Of a stretch of 63,180 nucleotides of DNA, positions 61,217 to 63,180 are shown piece after piece. Position 1 is the stretch's first letter; every line of letters begins with the position of its first letter. This DNA comes from Bacillus wiedmannii. Its GTDB lineage: Bacteria; Bacillota; Bacilli; Bacillales; Bacillaceae_G. The stretch is from positions 1-63,180 of the forward strand of contig NZ_LOBC01000026.1 in the NCBI RefSeq assembly GCF_001583695.1. The letters run 5' to 3'. The notes under the pieces were generated by a model that worked only from the letters and a program-made list of their open reading frames with translations, did not search any database and was not told where the DNA came from. Made by a program: the position numbers and the translations under genes.

Positions 61217-61887
61217 TTAACTTAAAAGGCATCACGAAATCTTTCCAAAATGGTGCAGAATCCGTTCAAATATTACACGGCATTGACGTAACACTGAACC
61301 AAGGAGAATTCACTTCTATTATGGGACCATCTGGTTCTGGTAAATCAACACTAATGAACATTATCGGTTGCTTAGATAAACCAACGACAGGTGCGTATGA
61401 ACTAGCTGGTCAAAATATTTCAAACATGTCTGAGACAGAACTTGCACGCGTTCGTAATAAAGAGATTGGGTTCGTATTCCAAAACTTCATGTTATTACCA
61501 AGACTTACAGCACTTCAAAATGTAGAGCTACCTCTTATTTACGCTGGAGTCGATAAAAAAGAAAGACGCGAGCGCTCATTAGCCGCTTTAACAAAAGTAG
61601 GTTTAGCTGATCGTGCTACTCACCTACCGAACGAATTATCAGGTGGACAAAAACAGCGTGTCGCAGTCGCACGTGCAATCGTAAATAATCCAAAGTTCAT
61701 TTTAGCCGATGAACCGACAGGAGCACTTGATACGAAAACAAGTACACAAATTATGGATCTCTTTTACGAATTAAACAAACAAGGCTCAACAATCATTATG
61801 ATTACCCATGATCGTGAAATTGGGGAAGCTGCAGCAAGGCAAATTGTAATTCGTGACGGAAACATCGTCCAAGATTGGAGAGGTTAA
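61213..61887 (+). CDS. MacB/LolD-type ABC transporter ATP-binding protein (YknY-like)
   Basis: 224 residues: Walker [10 protein letters not shown], signature [15 protein letters not shown], Walker [16 protein letters not shown], switch His in MITHDRE. The pattern [18 protein letters not shown] belongs to the MacB/LolD subfamily. Its ATG overlaps the adaptor gene end by 4 nt, so the two are coupled. Confidence 0.93.
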   Translation: MINLKGITKSFQNGAESVQILHGIDVTLNQGEFTSIMGPSGSGKSTLMNIIGCLDKPTTGAYELAGQNISNMSETELARVRNKEIGFVFQNFMLLPRLTALQNVELPLIYAGVDKKERRERSLAALTKVGLADRATHLPNELSGGQKQRVAVARAIVNNPKFILADEPTGALDTKTSTQIMDLFYELNKQGSTIIMITHDREIGEAAARQIVIRDGNIVQDWRG

Positions 61888-61889
61888 TT

Positions 61890-63065
61890 TTGAACACGAG
61901 TGAAAATATACGCATGGCCCTTTCCTCTATCTTTGCCCATAAAATGCGTTCTATCTTAACGATGCTAGGAATTATTATCGGTATTAGTGCCATTATTACT
62001 ATCATTTCAATGGGTGATGGTACAAACGCAAAGTTTAAGAAAGAGTTAGGCCAAGGAAAAGATAATGAAGTAACGATTTACTACAAAAACCCTGATTATG
62101 GACCAGACAACGCCAAAATTACAGCCGATATGCTGAAACGTCTTCAAACCGTACCAGGCGTTAAAGATGTGTATCCAGATGTAAGTATGAAAGTAAAAGC
62201 ATCTGCTGGTTCAAAAGATGTAAATCTTGATTTAAAAGGTGGAACAGGCGCCTTTATGACAGATTCGAAAATAAAATTAGTTCACGGTCGTGAATTAAAC
62301 GACAGCGAATTAAACCAAGCAATCCCTGCTGTTATATTAAATGAAGAAGCTTTCAACAAATTATTTAGTGGTTGGGAATCAAATCAATACACAGATATAA
62401 AAGGAAAGCCGTATAAAATAGTCGGTGTATACGAAACGAAAAATGAGTTCGGAATGGCTATGCCTGAAGGTTACACATCACTTGAAAACGCGCCTGTCAT
62501 TTCAGGAGTAAATGAGTATGACTCTGTAAGATTAACGATGACCTCTCCAACAGAACGTAAAAGTGTAGAAAAACAAGCCGTTTCTGTTTTAAACGAAATG
62601 AAAGCTCCTAAATTTGAGCACAAATTCGAAGCACAAGATTTAGGTGAATTTACGAAGCAATTAGACGAATCCATTGGCATGATGAAAATGGTATTCGGTG
62701 GTATTGCTGCTATCTCCTTACTTGTTGGTGGTATCGGCGTAATGAACATCATGCTTGTATCTGTAACAGAACGTACACGTGAGATTGGTATTCGTAAAGC
62801 ACTTGGTGCAACGCGCGGTAAAGTATTAACACAATTCTTAATTGAATCTTGTATTTTAACAGGACTCGGTGGTTTCATCGGATTCATGCTCGGTATCTTC
62901 TTCGCTTGGATCGTCTCAATCTTTGCTGGATGGCCACTCGTTGTCTCAAAAGAACTTGGACTTCTTGCAGTAGGTATCTCAATGTTAATCGGTATTATAT
63001 TCGGTTTACTTCCAGCTAACAAAGCTGCAAAACTGGATCCAATTGAATGTTTACGATATGAATAA
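61890..63065 (+). CDS. MacB/FtsX-like ABC permease (YknZ-like)
   Basis: 391 residues. TM1 (RSILTMLGIIIGISAIITIISMGDG) is followed by a large extracytoplasmic MacB-PCD domain (about residues 45-270) and three C-terminal helices with MNIMLVSVTERTREIGIRKALGATRG and the closing LPANKAAKLDPIECLRYE. The TTG start follows GGAGAGG. It completes a three-gene efflux operon with the YknX-like adaptor and the ATPase. Confidence 0.92.
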   Translation: MNTSENIRMALSSIFAHKMRSILTMLGIIIGISAIITIISMGDGTNAKFKKELGQGKDNEVTIYYKNPDYGPDNAKITADMLKRLQTVPGVKDVYPDVSMKVKASAGSKDVNLDLKGGTGAFMTDSKIKLVHGRELNDSELNQAIPAVILNEEAFNKLFSGWESNQYTDIKGKPYKIVGVYETKNEFGMAMPEGYTSLENAPVISGVNEYDSVRLTMTSPTERKSVEKQAVSVLNEMKAPKFEHKFEAQDLGEFTKQLDESIGMMKMVFGGIAAISLLVGGIGVMNIMLVSVTERTREIGIRKALGATRGKVLTQFLIESCILTGLGGFIGFMLGIFFAWIVSIFAGWPLVVSKELGLLAVGISMLIGIIFGLLPANKAAKLDPIECLRYE

Positions 63066-63067
63066 AT

Positions 63068-63101
63068 AAAAAGCGTAGGATTTTACACTCCTACGCTTTT
63101 T
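63068..63101 (+). terminator. Terminator of the YknXYZ-like operon
   Basis: 13-bp stem AAAAAGCGTAGGA / TCCTACGCTTTTT with an 8-nt loop and T-run, directly before a bcr1-like repeat. Confidence 0.9.
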
Positions 63102-63102
63102 A

Positions 63103-63180
63103 TTTATCCCGCTTTAATGGGCAGTAAGACCCCCACCTCAAAATTCAGCGAAAGCAAAGAATTTAGGTGGGGGATCAACT
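63103..63180. repeat. TTTAT-ended repeat (bcr1-like), cut by the window end
   Basis: TTTATCCCGCTTTAATGGGC at its start and GACCCCCACCTCAAAATTCA further on match the copy at 43915. It is the same orientation as that copy. The rest is outside the window. Confidence 0.7.

Noticed and set aside
62471-63022. 183-codon minus-strand frame
   Set aside because: Shadow of the YknZ-like permease gene.
1-63180. Prophage, integrative element or transposase
   Set aside because: No integrase, transposase, capsid or att-like repeats are seen; the only mobile-looking items are the short TTTAT-ended repeats.

Overview
The window is AT-rich, gene-dense Firmicutes DNA from a spore former. Its gene set points to the Bacillus cereus group (B. 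cereus / thuringiensis / anthracis): S-type endospore appendage genes (ena1A-ena1B-ena1C), a collagen-adhesin-like surface protein, a sspB-type SASP, the cotJABC coat operon, and at least three copies of a 144-150 bp repeat with TTTAT ends that matches what I recall of the bcr1 element. No rRNA, canonical tRNA, CRISPR array, transposase or prophage gene is visible. It reads as chromosomal core with moderately variable accessory genes.

Layout. 1-1806: C-terminally truncated, secreted choice-of-anchor-A / Cna-B adhesin. 2199-6465: HAD protein (YhaX-like), 3-methyladenine DNA glycosylase, alsS-alsD acetoin operon. 6824-8002: HAAS-domain membrane protein and NDxxF lipoprotein. 8062-19949: a block syntenic with the B. 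subtilis yhe locus (yheA, yheB, yheC, yheD, a sspB-position SASP, yheH/yheI = bmrD/bmrC), into which a polar amino-acid ABC transporter has been inserted. bmrCD is preceded by an attenuator leader with a short peptide gene, and the SASP leader holds a tRNA-like fold. 20210-26530: gapN, racE, a lysine riboswitch with its amino-acid permease, an orphan EcsB-like protein and a sigma-B type PfpI protein. 26850-39292: many small regulator/transport modules (MFS plus SgrR-like regulator, HxlR plus MdaB/NTF2, TetR plus SMR pair plus MFS, MerR plus SDR, Lrp plus DMT). 39292-44964: NTF2/DoxX genes and the MurNAc utilisation cluster mupG-murP-murQ-murR. 45437-51218: CPA2 antiporter, APC permease, two tiny membrane proteins, secreted metallophosphoesterase. 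51572-53981: ena1 cluster beside DedA and DUF1232 genes that sit behind a yybP-ykoY (Mn2+) riboswitch. 54076-63065: VOC protein, cotJABC, brnQ, a lone OppBC-type permease pair, YwaF-like protein, and a YknXYZ/MacAB-like efflux system.

How it works together. Most transcription units are short, end in clear intrinsic terminators and carry their own switch: riboswitches (lysine, Mn2+), a ribosome-type attenuator (bmrCD), divergent regulators with recognisable palindromes (TetR regulon of four 17-bp sites, MerR 19-bp-spacer promoter, MurR sites) and sporulation promoters (sigma-G for the SASP, probable sigma-E for cotJ). The least explained signals are the 54-nt tRNA-like fold in the leader of the SASP mRNA, an orphan promoter-terminator unit at 35045-35178, and a strong palindromic operator pair in front of an NTF2-like gene.

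Start codons were chosen by Shine-Dalgarno spacing, so several genes begin a few codons inside the longest open frame.
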